Shown: positions 27,350 through 35,484 of the stretch, piece by piece
Numbering within the stretch: the stretch's first letter is position 1
How the letters are laid out: the number at the start of each line of letters is the position of its first letter
Assembly (NCBI GenBank): GCA_963715655.1
Contig: OY970262.1
Location: 682,001-746,000, forward strand
DNA: 64,000 nt
Direction of reading: 5' to 3'
Origin: JANQPD01 sp963715655
GTDB taxonomy: Bacteria > Bacteroidota > Bacteroidia > Flavobacteriales > Schleiferiaceae
Notes under the pieces: generated by a model
Databases searched by the model: none
Told to the model about the DNA's origin: nothing
Seen by the model: only the letters and a program-made list of their open reading frames with translations
Program-made: the position numbers and the translations under genes

Positions 27350-28369
27350 ATGAAGAAAATTTTGGTAACCGGAGGCTTAGGCTTTATTGGCTCGCATACG
27401 GTGGTAGAGCTACAAAGCAACGGTTTTGAGGTGATAGCAGTAGATAATTTGAGTAATTCAAGTGAAGATGTAGTAGATGGAATTTCCTCAATTTCTGGTA
27501 AAAAACCAATTTTTGAAAAAGTAGATTTACGTAAACGGGATGAAATAAAAGCCTTACTGGCAAAGCATTCAGATGTGCACGGTGTAATTCATTTTGCAGC
27601 TTATAAAGCGGTGGGTGAATCAGTGCAAAAGCCTTTAGCGTATTATGAAAACAACATTGCGGCTTTAGTAATTTTATTGCAGGAGTTGCGTGCTGTAAAA
27701 ATCACAAACTTTATTTTTAGCAGTAGCTGCACGGTTTACGGTCAAGCTGAAAAATTACCTATTACCGAAGACGCACCGGTAGTGCCGGCAAACTCACCTT
27801 ATGGCAATACCAAACAGGTGGGCGAAGAAATTTTACAGCAATCGGTAGTTGCAGATGCTTTTAAAGTAATTTCACTCCGTTATTTCAATCCGATTGGTGC
27901 GCATCCTACTGCCAATATTGGTGAATTACCCTTAGGTGTTCCTTTAAACTTGGTGCCTTTTGTAACACAAACTGCTGCGGGCGTGCGTGAGCAGCTCTCC
28001 GTTTTTGGTGATGATTACGCTACTAAAGATGGCACTTGCGTACGCGATTATATTCATGTGGTAGATTTAGCCAAAGCACACGTAATTGCCATACAGCGAC
28101 TGTTAGAAGCCAAAAATGAAACCTCTTTTGAAGTGTTCAATTTAGGAACAGGTACTGGAAGTTCTGTACTTGAGGTGATAAAAAGTTTTGAAAAAGTATC
28201 GGGCGAAAGCCTGAATTATAAAATAGTAGCCCGCAGGCCCGGTGATGTTACTGCCGCTTACGCAGATACTGAAAAAGCTAATAAGGTACTAGGTTGGAAG
28301 GCCAATAAAACATTAGATGAAGCGATGCAAGACGCTTGGCGCTGGGAAAAGAAAATTAGAAATATTTAA
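27350..28369 (+). CDS. galE: UDP-glucose 4-epimerase
   Basis: A 339-residue SDR epimerase interconverting UDP-glucose and UDP-galactose. Marks are TGGLGFIGSHTVVEL, HFAAYKAVGESVQKPL, SSSCTVYGQ, catalytic SPYGNTKQVGEE (Tyr-x3-Lys) and YFNPIGAHPTANIGE. C-terminal RRPGDVTAAYAD completes the fold. It starts 19 nt after the decarboxylase and runs 4 nt into the convergent barrel gene. Confidence 0.94.
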   Translation: MKKILVTGGLGFIGSHTVVELQSNGFEVIAVDNLSNSSEDVVDGISSISGKKPIFEKVDLRKRDEIKALLAKHSDVHGVIHFAAYKAVGESVQKPLAYYENNIAALVILLQELRAVKITNFIFSSSCTVYGQAEKLPITEDAPVVPANSPYGNTKQVGEEILQQSVVADAFKVISLRYFNPIGAHPTANIGELPLGVPLNLVPFVTQTAAGVREQLSVFGDDYATKDGTCVRDYIHVVDLAKAHVIAIQRLLEAKNETSFEVFNLGTGTGSSVLEVIKSFEKVSGESLNYKIVARRPGDVTAAYADTEKANKVLGWKANKTLDEAMQDAWRWEKKIRNI

Positions 28370-28887
28370 AAGCTAACGCCCACTTTAAGCATAGGAACAA
28401 AATCTTCTGCTCTATAAGTGATACCTCCGTTTTCAATAAAGTTTGGGTAGCGAGAAATCAATGAAATAACCCCTGCACCAAAGGAATAAATAACTTTATT
28501 TTTCTTTAGTTTATAATCTAATCCGCTGTACCATAGATAGCTGCCACGGTTGGTTGAAATAAACAAATTTTTATTAGAAGTTCCCGCAAAAGGTGAGTCA
28601 AATAAAACATTCATGCTGGTGGTAAAAGCGAGTCCTTGCTTTTCATCAAACCAATAACCTACGTCAAATCCACCTTCTACCATCATGGCAAAATCCCACA
28701 CAAGAGCATGGCCCACACCTAGTTTAGGAGCTATGTAAATGGGCGTAGTTTTGCTGAGGTTAATTTGATATTGACTAATAAAGGATAAGCCCATAAAATT
28801 AGATCCGCCAAATTCCACACCGTGTGTCCATTGTGCTTGCGTTAACGTAGCGAAGCAAAAAGCAACTATTAGCAGTATTTTTTTCAT
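28366..28887 (-). CDS. Small outer-membrane beta-barrel protein of unknown function
   Basis: A 173-residue protein with a signal peptide (cleavage likely after ATLTQA). The mature part is glycine- and aromatic-rich with alternating strands (YIAPKLGVGHALVW, YSFGAGVISLIS) and ends in VGVSF, a typical outer-membrane C-terminus. It is inserted in opposite orientation between galE and rfbB and its 3' end overlaps galE by 4 nt. No family is recognised. Confidence 0.7.
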   Translation of the reverse strand: MKKILLIVAFCFATLTQAQWTHGVEFGGSNFMGLSFISQYQINLSKTTPIYIAPKLGVGHALVWDFAMMVEGGFDVGYWFDEKQGLAFTTSMNVLFDSPFAGTSNKNLFISTNRGSYLWYSGLDYKLKKNKVIYSFGAGVISLISRYPNFIENGGITYRAEDFVPMLKVGVSF

Positions 28888-28919
28888 AGTAACCTGTGTT
28901 TATGTAATAAATCCTATTT

Positions 28920-28927
28920 CAAAGATA
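28920..28927 (-). promoter_or_regulatory. Likely -7 promoter element of the small barrel gene
   Basis: TATCTTTG on the minus strand, an exact TAnnTTTG match, about 33 nt before the ATG. No convincing TTTG -33 box at the right distance. A weaker TTG-N16-TTTCTTTG reads the other way toward rfbB. Confidence 0.35.
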
Positions 28928-28971
28928 TTGCAAACAGTCTATTTAGTTTCTTTGCGGTATAAAATTTTTAT

Positions 28972-30027
28972 ATGTCGCGCAAAATATTAATTACAGGTGG
29001 AGCAGGTTTTATCGGTTCTCACGTAGTTCGCTTGTTTATCAATTCCTATCCTGAGTACCAAATCTATAATTTAGATGCTTTAACGTATGCCGGTAATTTA
29101 GAAAACTTAAAGGATATTGATAAAGCCGACAATTATCATTTTATAAAGGCAGATATAGTTGATGGTGAAGCGATGAACACACTTTTTGCAGAGCATAAGT
29201 TTACAGATGTGTTGCATTTAGCAGCGGAAAGTCATGTGGATAGGTCTATTACTGACCCCTTATCTTTTGTGCGCACAAACGTATTTGGCACCGTTAATTT
29301 ATTAAACGCTTTTCGCGATACTTGGAAGGGTAATTTTGAAGGCAAGCGGTTTTACCATATTAGTACGGATGAAGTTTATGGTACGCTTGGCGCGGAAGGG
29401 CTTTTTGAAGAAACTACCGCATATGACCCAAACTCACCTTACTCTGCTTCTAAAGCAAGTAGCGATCATTTTGTAAGGGCTTACGGAGAAACATACGGGT
29501 TGCCTTATGTAATTACCAACTGCTCAAATAATTACGGGCAAAATCAGTTTCCAGAAAAGTTGATTCCTTTGTTTATACACAATGTGAAAAATAACAAACC
29601 ATTGCCCGTGTATGGCGATGGAAAATATACACGTGATTGGTTATACGTGGTAGATCACGCCAGAGCGATTGATTTAGTTTTTCATGAAGGTAAAAATGCA
29701 GAAACCTACAATATTGGTGGCTTTAATGAGTGGCAAAATATTGAACTTATAAAGGTTTTAATTGCGCAAATGGATGAAAAACTAGGCCGACCAAAGGGCG
29801 CATCTGAAAAATTAATTACCTATGTAACAGATAGGCCGGGGCACGACAGACGCTACGCTATTGATGCTACTAAAATTAACAAGGAACTAGGCTGGAAGCC
29901 TTCCGTAACCTTTGAAGAAGGTTTGTCCATTACCATTGATTGGTTTTTACAAAACGAAGAATGGCTAAACAATGTTACTTCCGGAATGTACCAAAAGTAT
30001 TATAGTGAAATGTACAGTAATCGTTAA
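28972..30027 (+). CDS. rfbB: dTDP-glucose 4,6-dehydratase
   Basis: A 351-residue extended SDR. Marks are ITGGAGFIGSHVVRLF, LHLAAESHVDRSI, HISTDEVYGTLG with the catalytic Asp-Glu pair, SPYSASKASSDHFVRAY (Tyr-x3-Lys) and NCSNNYGQNQFPEKLIP. It converts dTDP-glucose to the 4-keto-6-deoxy intermediate used for rhamnose and amino-deoxy sugars. The other rml genes (A, C, D) are not in the window, so the end product is unknown; the DegT aminotransferase at 23892 could act on its product. Confidence 0.94.
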   Translation: MSRKILITGGAGFIGSHVVRLFINSYPEYQIYNLDALTYAGNLENLKDIDKADNYHFIKADIVDGEAMNTLFAEHKFTDVLHLAAESHVDRSITDPLSFVRTNVFGTVNLLNAFRDTWKGNFEGKRFYHISTDEVYGTLGAEGLFEETTAYDPNSPYSASKASSDHFVRAYGETYGLPYVITNCSNNYGQNQFPEKLIPLFIHNVKNNKPLPVYGDGKYTRDWLYVVDHARAIDLVFHEGKNAETYNIGGFNEWQNIELIKVLIAQMDEKLGRPKGASEKLITYVTDRPGHDRRYAIDATKINKELGWKPSVTFEEGLSITIDWFLQNEEWLNNVTSGMYQKYYSEMYSNR

Positions 30028-30069
30028 TGGTATTTTTATTCCTCTTTACTTAAATGATGTTTTTTTAAT

Positions 30070-31011
30070 ATGAAAAAAGTTCTTTTAATAATCCTAACCG
30101 CTTCTATTGTTGCACCAGTAATGGCTCAGCGCGGTAAAAACGATGCGCGCGCTTATTTTAAAGATTTCCAAAGTGAAACGCGTAGAATAAGCCGCAAAAA
30201 TTATATTTATTTAGAAGCTTCTGTAAAAGGTACTGATCCCGCAAGGGTGCAGCGCTACCGCGAAATGGTGGTAGAGCAACTAAATGATTCGAAAAACGCG
30301 CTAGATCGTATAACTATTTACGAAGGAGATGATGTGCTAAAAAGAGAATATATGGACGCTTTGGACATGTATTTAAAAGCTTTTGGCGAGCAATTTAAGG
30401 TAGCCGATTCGCTAAATACATTTAAGTTTAATTCGTTTAAAGACTTAATGCTGTATAATAAAAAGCTTACTGAAGCAGAACAGAATATGATTGACGCCTC
30501 TTACAAAATAAAGAAAGCTGAAGAATATTTTGCTAAAAAATATGATGTAGAGCTAAGGAGAGATGAAGAAACGGAAGAAGAATACCGCATGTTAGACGAA
30601 ATTACCTTGTATGCACGTGATATGACCGAAGCATTTTTTAGGGTAGATGATCAATCGCAACGCTTTATAAATGTAGCGGCCAGAAACCATACTGATAGCT
30701 TAGAGCAAATTGTAGATGCTATGCGTGATGCCATAAACACAAGCCAAAATACGGTGGATACTTATGGTGATGATTTAGAAAATGATAAATTAAAACGAGA
30801 CGTAAAATTTTACTTAGAAGATGTGAAGGAAGATTTAAGCGTTCAGTTGATGCCGCTAGCCGAAAAGCTTGATAACCCTTACATGGAGGAAAAGGAATAC
30901 AAAAAAGCCAAAAAAGAATTAGAGAACTTTATCTATCAAACCAAAAAATATAGAGAAGACTTTTTTGATGCCCGTGCAGATTTGATTGAAGATTACTTGC
31001 CATCTAAGTAA
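30070..31011 (+). CDS. Secreted helical protein of unknown function
   Basis: A 313-residue protein with a signal peptide (residues 1-19, APVMAQ cleavage). The mature protein is very rich in Lys, Glu, Asp and Tyr and predicted almost entirely helical, with likely coiled coils in the middle and near the C-terminus. It resembles the helical surface proteins called LIC11966 family in Bacteroidota and Leptospira, but I hold that only weakly. It lies 42 nt after rfbB and 4 nt before the SanA-like gene, so it is probably in an operon with the latter. Confidence 0.65.
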   Translation: MKKVLLIILTASIVAPVMAQRGKNDARAYFKDFQSETRRISRKNYIYLEASVKGTDPARVQRYREMVVEQLNDSKNALDRITIYEGDDVLKREYMDALDMYLKAFGEQFKVADSLNTFKFNSFKDLMLYNKKLTEAEQNMIDASYKIKKAEEYFAKKYDVELRRDEETEEEYRMLDEITLYARDMTEAFFRVDDQSQRFINVAARNHTDSLEQIVDAMRDAINTSQNTVDTYGDDLENDKLKRDVKFYLEDVKEDLSVQLMPLAEKLDNPYMEEKEYKKAKKELENFIYQTKKYREDFFDARADLIEDYLPSK

Positions 31012-31015
31012 ACCT

Positions 31016-31654
31016 ATGTTTCGCAAGCTGTTAAAAGCATTTTTATACGCTGTGTTAGCGGTATTTATGGTAGTGATTTTTATCTATCACTTCACTTCTT
31101 GGGTTACGGCAAATAAGCATTCAGCGGAAATAAACGACTTGCCAAAAGCTAAGGTTGCCTTGGTATTGGGCACCAGTAATTTATTGAGCAACGGGCAACC
31201 TAATTTATATTTTAAGTATCGCATACAAGCTGCTGTTGATTTATTTGAGAAGAATAAGGTTAAATTTATTTTGGTAAGTGGCGATAACCGAAAAACAAAT
31301 TACAACGAACCAAAGCGGATGCGCGAGGCCTTAATTAAAAAAGGCATTCCCCACGATCGTATTTTTTTAGATTATGCAGGGTTCAGAACCTTAGCCTCGG
31401 TAGTGCGTGCAAAAGAAGTTTTTGGTCAAAACGCTTTTATTGTGGTATCGCAACCTTTTCATAATGAGCGCGCTATATACATTGCGCAAAATAAAAACCT
31501 TACTGTGTATGGTTATGATGCGCAGAAAGTTAGTGCGTATTCCGGTTTCAAAACCATAGTAAGAGAGCATTTGGCTCGCGTAAAAATGATGCTTGATTTA
31601 TACATATTACGCACAGAGCCTAAATTTTTGGGTGAGGAGATAAGGATAGAGTAA
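31016..31654 (+). CDS. SanA/YdcF-like (DUF218) envelope protein
   Basis: A 212-residue protein with one N-terminal membrane helix (about residues 6-27) and a DUF218 domain. Marks are ALVLGTSNLLSNGQPN, RIQAAVDLFEKNKVKFILVSGDN, EPKRMREALIKKGIP and IVVSQPFHNERAIYIA. E. coli SanA in this family affects the envelope barrier to vancomycin at high temperature; the biochemical activity is unknown. I start at ATG 31016, directly before the membrane helix; the longer reading frame would begin inside the previous gene. Confidence 0.85.
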   Translation: MFRKLLKAFLYAVLAVFMVVIFIYHFTSWVTANKHSAEINDLPKAKVALVLGTSNLLSNGQPNLYFKYRIQAAVDLFEKNKVKFILVSGDNRKTNYNEPKRMREALIKKGIPHDRIFLDYAGFRTLASVVRAKEVFGQNAFIVVSQPFHNERAIYIAQNKNLTVYGYDAQKVSAYSGFKTIVREHLARVKMMLDLYILRTEPKFLGEEIRIE

Positions 31655-31733
31655 GTGTTTTATTTCAGCGTTCTTAGTCTATGCGTGCTTTTTTTTCGTA
31701 AAATTATAGTCGTCAACTCAACTCTAGTGTATT

Positions 31734-33704
31734 GTGATAAAATTTTTACGGATTTCAATTTTTTTGGCTGTGTGTATCGCGCCCATTTTTACGCAAGCAC
31801 AAAATTTAGATAGCTTAATAAAAGTAACTCCCACTTTATCAAATAAGGAGCAAGCTTTCAATTATGGAGAGTTGTGCTACTATTATGCTTCTTTTGATAC
31901 CGATAGCGCAGCGTTATTTGGAAAAAAGGGATTGCAACTGGCTATCAAAATTGGTGATAGTGCGGGGGTGGCTTTAGCTGCAAACGATTACAGTTTTGCT
32001 TTTATAAATAATGGTGAATATGCAAAGGCATTGCCACTCAATGAGCGAGCTTATCGAATTCGAAAAAGCCTAAAAGACACCGTTGGAATACTTTCTTCGC
32101 TTTCAAAAATTGCTGTAAGTCAAAGGGAGTTGGGAAATACGGATAAAGCCTTAGAGGGTTTTTTTGAAAGTTTGCACATTGCTATTTTGCTTAAAGATGA
32201 ATTGAAGCAGGCAGTTATGTACGATAATATTGGTACACTTTACAAAATGAAATCGCTATTTGATAAAGCAATTGAGTATCATAAAAAGGGATTGAAAATT
32301 TTAAAAAAATATCCTGAATCTTTGGAAATTAGTCATACTTACGCGAATATTGGAGCAGTTTATTTGAAAAGCAATGCTCCCAAAAAAGCTCTCCCTTATT
32401 TAAAAAAGGCTGAGGTAATATTGGAAGAAACGGATAACAAGCAAGCAATGGCTTCTATTTATCTGAATTTTGGAGCTGCGTATGCTGCCTTAAATAATCA
32501 AGGAAAAAGATTGTATTACGCTACAAAGGCATTGAAAACTTTTGAAAGTTTGGGTGATGTTTCAGGAATTTCTACCGTCTATCACAACTTACATCTGTAT
32601 TATTTAGAGAATGATGACCTAAAGAAAAGTAAAGAAAACGCTGAAAAGTGTTTGCAATTCGCAAATCAAAGCGGAAGTCAGCAAGTATTGCTTGATGCAT
32701 ATAAAGCATTAGCAAGAGTATATTTGGTGGAAAGGAATAACGATTCTAGTTCTTATTATGAAGGCTTAAGAGATAGTACTATTAATAAGATGTCATCATT
32801 AGAAATGTCAAAGAGTTTGGCTGATTCTGAGATACGGTATCAAACAGCTGAAAAAGAAGCCCAAATTTTAAAACAAGAAGTGGCTTTGTCTAAAGCCGAT
32901 TTAGCGGTAAAAACACGTACAAATTGGATTTTGGGGCTCTCCGTTTTAGTGTTACTTGTTGCGTTTATAGCCTTTACGGTGTATAGACAGCAGACACTTA
33001 AACAAGAACGTTTACAGGCCGAAGCAAAATTGCAAGAGGAGGTGGCTAAGGCCGAAATGCGCGCTAGAGTACAAGAAGAGCGCGTGCGTATTTCGCGTGA
33101 TTTACACGATCATATTGGAGCCCAACTTACCGTAATTACTTCTTCTATTGATAATATGGCTTTCCGCGAAAGCGATACCGATAAAAAGCAACGCTTTGAT
33201 GTGATTAGCGACCAAACACGTGATACCATTGCACAACTACGGGAAACTATTTGGGCCATGAACAACGAGGCAATTGAAGTGGAAATGTTGGTTTCTAAAC
33301 TTAGAGAATACACCGGTAAAATAAATGCCTTAAGCGAAGGTTCAGAAGCACATATAGAAATCAATACTGCTTCTGAACACTATAATAAACTAGGGCCGGC
33401 ACAAACGATTGCCTTATTTAGGGTGTGCCAAGAAGCGATTAATAATGCTTTAAAATATGCGCAGTTTAAGCATTTGCAAGTAAGCTTTAGCAAAACCATT
33501 GATGGTAAAGATTTGCGTGTAGAGATAAGTGATGATGGAGCGGGCTTTAATGTAGAAGAAGCACTAGCCCGCGGCTACGGTTTGGCCAACATGCAGCAGC
33601 GTATAAAGGATGTAAACGGAACTATTCGGTTTGCATCTGAGCCAAGTAAAGGCACTACCATAAGTATTGAAATTCCGGTGCATACTGCTTTAGATAAAAT
33701 ATAA
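31734..33704 (+). CDS. TPR-containing sensor histidine kinase (NarL/HisKA_3 type)
   Basis: A 656-residue sensor. A signal peptide (about residues 1-22) leads to an extracytoplasmic stretch of about six to seven tetratricopeptide repeats (residues 40-345), a coiled coil, one membrane helix (about 398-418), then a HisKA_3 dimerisation domain with the phospho-acceptor His458 in RISRDLHDHIGAQLT, and an ATPase domain (EAINNALKYAQ, DDGAGF, GYGLANMQQRI). The start is GTG at 31734. The LuxR-type regulator 71 nt downstream is its likely partner. The layout is common in Bacteroidota; the ligand is unknown. Confidence 0.9.
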   Translation: MIKFLRISIFLAVCIAPIFTQAQNLDSLIKVTPTLSNKEQAFNYGELCYYYASFDTDSAALFGKKGLQLAIKIGDSAGVALAANDYSFAFINNGEYAKALPLNERAYRIRKSLKDTVGILSSLSKIAVSQRELGNTDKALEGFFESLHIAILLKDELKQAVMYDNIGTLYKMKSLFDKAIEYHKKGLKILKKYPESLEISHTYANIGAVYLKSNAPKKALPYLKKAEVILEETDNKQAMASIYLNFGAAYAALNNQGKRLYYATKALKTFESLGDVSGISTVYHNLHLYYLENDDLKKSKENAEKCLQFANQSGSQQVLLDAYKALARVYLVERNNDSSSYYEGLRDSTINKMSSLEMSKSLADSEIRYQTAEKEAQILKQEVALSKADLAVKTRTNWILGLSVLVLLVAFIAFTVYRQQTLKQERLQAEAKLQEEVAKAEMRARVQEERVRISRDLHDHIGAQLTVITSSIDNMAFRESDTDKKQRFDVISDQTRDTIAQLRETIWAMNNEAIEVEMLVSKLREYTGKINALSEGSEAHIEINTASEHYNKLGPAQTIALFRVCQEAINNALKYAQFKHLQVSFSKTIDGKDLRVEISDDGAGFNVEEALARGYGLANMQQRIKDVNGTIRFASEPSKGTTISIEIPVHTALDKI

Positions 33705-33775
33705 GCCATTTGCCGTATGGCAGATGTTTTTAATACCGTGTAGTTTAGTGGCTCTAATAAAACCCAAACTAATCC

Positions 33776-34429
33776 ATGTCCGTCAAAATTTTAATAGCAG
33801 AAGATAATCGACAACTAGCCCGTACTTTAATAGAAAAGTTAGAGCTTTTTGATGATTTGCAGGTGAAAGGTTGGGAGCCAAACGGACAGGCATTATTGGA
33901 TAGAATGGCGGGTGAAAAAACGGTGGATTTGGTATTGATGGATATTAATATGCCGGTGCGCGATGGTATTTCTGCCACCGAAGAATTGAAGCGCCTAAAC
34001 CCAAAAGTAAAGGTGATTATGAGCACCGTTTTTGATGAGGAGCATTATATTTTTCAAGCCATTTTAGCTGGAGCCAACGGCTATTTGCTTAAAGATGAAA
34101 AGCCACAAAAACTCTATGATGCAATACAAGAAGTGATGGACGGTGGTGCCCCAATGAGTGCAACGGTGGCACGCAAAGCCTTAAATCTTATTCGTTTTAG
34201 CGGAAAGGAAGTGCCAGAATTAGAAGAAAAAACTGAGTATAATTTAACTACCCGCGAAACTGAAATTTTGGAACAATTAAGCACCGGGCGTAATTACAAT
34301 GAAATTTCAGAAAACCTTTTCATCAGCACCGGAACGGTGCGCAAACACATTGAGAATATTTACAGAAAATTGCAAGTGCATAATAAGGTAGAGGCTGTGC
34401 AACTAGCAGTTAAAAATAGGTTGATTTAA
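33776..34429 (+). CDS. LuxR/NarL family response regulator
   Basis: A 217-residue two-domain regulator. The receiver has acidic residues near 9-10, the phospho-acceptor Asp56 in LVLMDINMPVRDG, and a conserved lysine in YLLKDEKP. The C-terminal HTH (about 150-217) reads TTRETEILEQLSTGRNYNE and STGTVRKHIENIYRKL, a NarL/LuxR fold. It follows the TPR kinase gene and should be phosphorylated by it. Targets are unknown. Confidence 0.92.
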   Translation: MSVKILIAEDNRQLARTLIEKLELFDDLQVKGWEPNGQALLDRMAGEKTVDLVLMDINMPVRDGISATEELKRLNPKVKVIMSTVFDEEHYIFQAILAGANGYLLKDEKPQKLYDAIQEVMDGGAPMSATVARKALNLIRFSGKEVPELEEKTEYNLTTRETEILEQLSTGRNYNEISENLFISTGTVRKHIENIYRKLQVHNKVEAVQLAVKNRLI

Positions 34430-34456
34430 AGCCTCGGGTTTTAACCCAAGGCTTTA
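34426..34456. terminator. Bidirectional terminator between regulator and yqeY genes
   Basis: Inverted repeat AAAGCCTCGGGTT / AACCCAAGGCTTT (one bulge) with a two-base loop, right after the regulator stop, flanked by A/T runs. It separates two convergent genes. Confidence 0.65.
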
Positions 34457-34464
34457 AAATTTCT

Positions 34465-34914
34465 TTACTTCAACAATTCTTTAACCTTTCCGGAAATTGT
34501 TTTACCATCGGCTTTGCCAGCTAGTTCCTTGTTGGCGGTGCCCATTAGTTTACCCATATCCTGTGGGCCTTTTACATCTAAACGGATAATCAATTCTTTT
34601 AGGTAGGCTTCCAAATCAGCTTCACTCATTTGCTTTGGCAGGAAGCGTTCAATTACTTCTAATTGTGCTTGTTCATCAGCGGCCAACTCGGTACGGTTTT
34701 GCTGTTCATAAATTTCTAAAGAATCTTTACGTTGCTTTTGAAGTTTTTGCAAGATTTTTAATTCTTCAGCTTCTGATAGTTCTCCGCCACCACCAACTTC
34801 TGTATTGGCCATAAGGATGGCACTTTTAATGGCGCGTAAGCTTTCCAAAGCAACTTTGTCTTTGGCACGCATGGCGGTTTTAATTTCTTCGTTTATGGTA
34901 TTTGCTAAACTCAT
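34465..34914 (-). CDS. GatB/YqeY domain protein
   Basis: A 149-residue helical protein of the YqeY family: MRAKDKVALESLRAIKSAIL, EQAQLEVIERFLPKQMSE and GKLMGTANKELAGKADG near the C-terminus. The domain is the tRNA-binding tail of GatB, the amidotransferase subunit; free-standing YqeY may act on tRNA-dependent amidation, but this is not proven. In Bacteroidota it usually lies downstream of ftsZ; here a cytochrome c gene is between them, 11 nt upstream. Confidence 0.88.
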   Translation of the reverse strand: MSLANTINEEIKTAMRAKDKVALESLRAIKSAILMANTEVGGGGELSEAEELKILQKLQKQRKDSLEIYEQQNRTELAADEQAQLEVIERFLPKQMSEADLEAYLKELIIRLDVKGPQDMGKLMGTANKELAGKADGKTISGKVKELLK

Positions 34915-34925
34915 GGTATTGGTTT

Positions 34926-35321
34926 TTATAGTTTCCGGAGTTTTTTTACCTCTTCCGGTTTTATTTTTTGCTTTACATCAGCAAAAGTAATCCTTACGTA
35001 GTTTATTATTTCTGCAATTTCCGCATCGCTTAATCCCTCCACCTTTGGCATTTCTTTGTCGTAGGTTTTTCCATTTACTTCAATTTTGCCTTTTAGTCCG
35101 TTTACAATGTTAGAAACAATTAAAGTGTCATTTCCAACCCACTTTGCATCCGTTAGTGGAGGGTAAAAATTGAACAAGCCACCATCACCATTTTTACCGT
35201 GGCAGCTTTTGCAATGTTTGGTGTAAAGGGCTTCGCCTTTGGTTTCACCTTTTGGCAATCTAAAACTGACTATTAGCGTGGTAAAAATCGAAAAACCAAG
35301 GAGAACTACTACTTTTTTCAT
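34926..35321 (-). CDS. Secreted or membrane-bound c-type cytochrome
   Basis: A 131-residue cytochrome c with an N-terminal hydrophobic segment (about residues 3-18), heme-binding CKSCH (about residues 36-40), and a distal methionine in KEMPKVEGLSDAEIA. The start is at 35321, the ATG in front of the signal-like segment; the longer frame (from 35399) adds 26 residues that cross two palindromes and do not resemble the family. It probably carries electrons in the periplasm, perhaps for the oxidase at the left of the window, which is inference. Confidence 0.85.
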   Translation of the reverse strand: MKKVVVLLGFSIFTTLIVSFRLPKGETKGEALYTKHCKSCHGKNGDGGLFNFYPPLTDAKWVGNDTLIVSNIVNGLKGKIEVNGKTYDKEMPKVEGLSDAEIAEIINYVRITFADVKQKIKPEEVKKLRKL

Positions 35322-35340
35322 ACTTGAATAAGATGGCTGC

Positions 35341-35393
35341 ACACGTGTTTGTTTTGAAATGATTAAAAACCTTGTAGAATTGTCCTCGCGAGG
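35341..35393. other. Two short palindromes upstream of the cytochrome c gene
   Basis: ACACGTGT (35341-35348) and CCTCGCGAGG (35384-35393), both perfect, lie 20 and 63 nt before the ATG at 35321. They are possible operator sites; no regulator is known for them. Confidence 0.3.
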
Positions 35394-35421
35394 TTCCATT
35401 CTGCAATACGTTTAAGTGTAC

Positions 35422-35463
35422 AAAAAAAGCTCAGCCTGAAATCACTTTCTGGCCAAGCCTTAT
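35422..35463 (-). terminator. Terminator at the end of the dcw cluster
   Basis: On the minus strand AAGGCTTGGCC and GGCTGAGCTT pair with two G-U wobbles, followed by a run of seven T. It lies 22 nt after the ftsZ stop and should end the cell-division transcript. Confidence 0.65.
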
Positions 35464-35484
35464 TTTTACGTTAATGCAAAAAAC

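Noticed and set aside
33705..33735. GCCAT...ATGGC hairpin between the TPR kinase and its regulator
   Set aside because: A 5-bp stem with a distant T-run is too weak to call; kinase and regulator may still be one transcript.
35322..35399. N-terminal extension of the cytochrome c frame
   Set aside because: The 26 extra residues precede a proper signal-like segment and are unlike the family; the ATG at 35321 is preferred.
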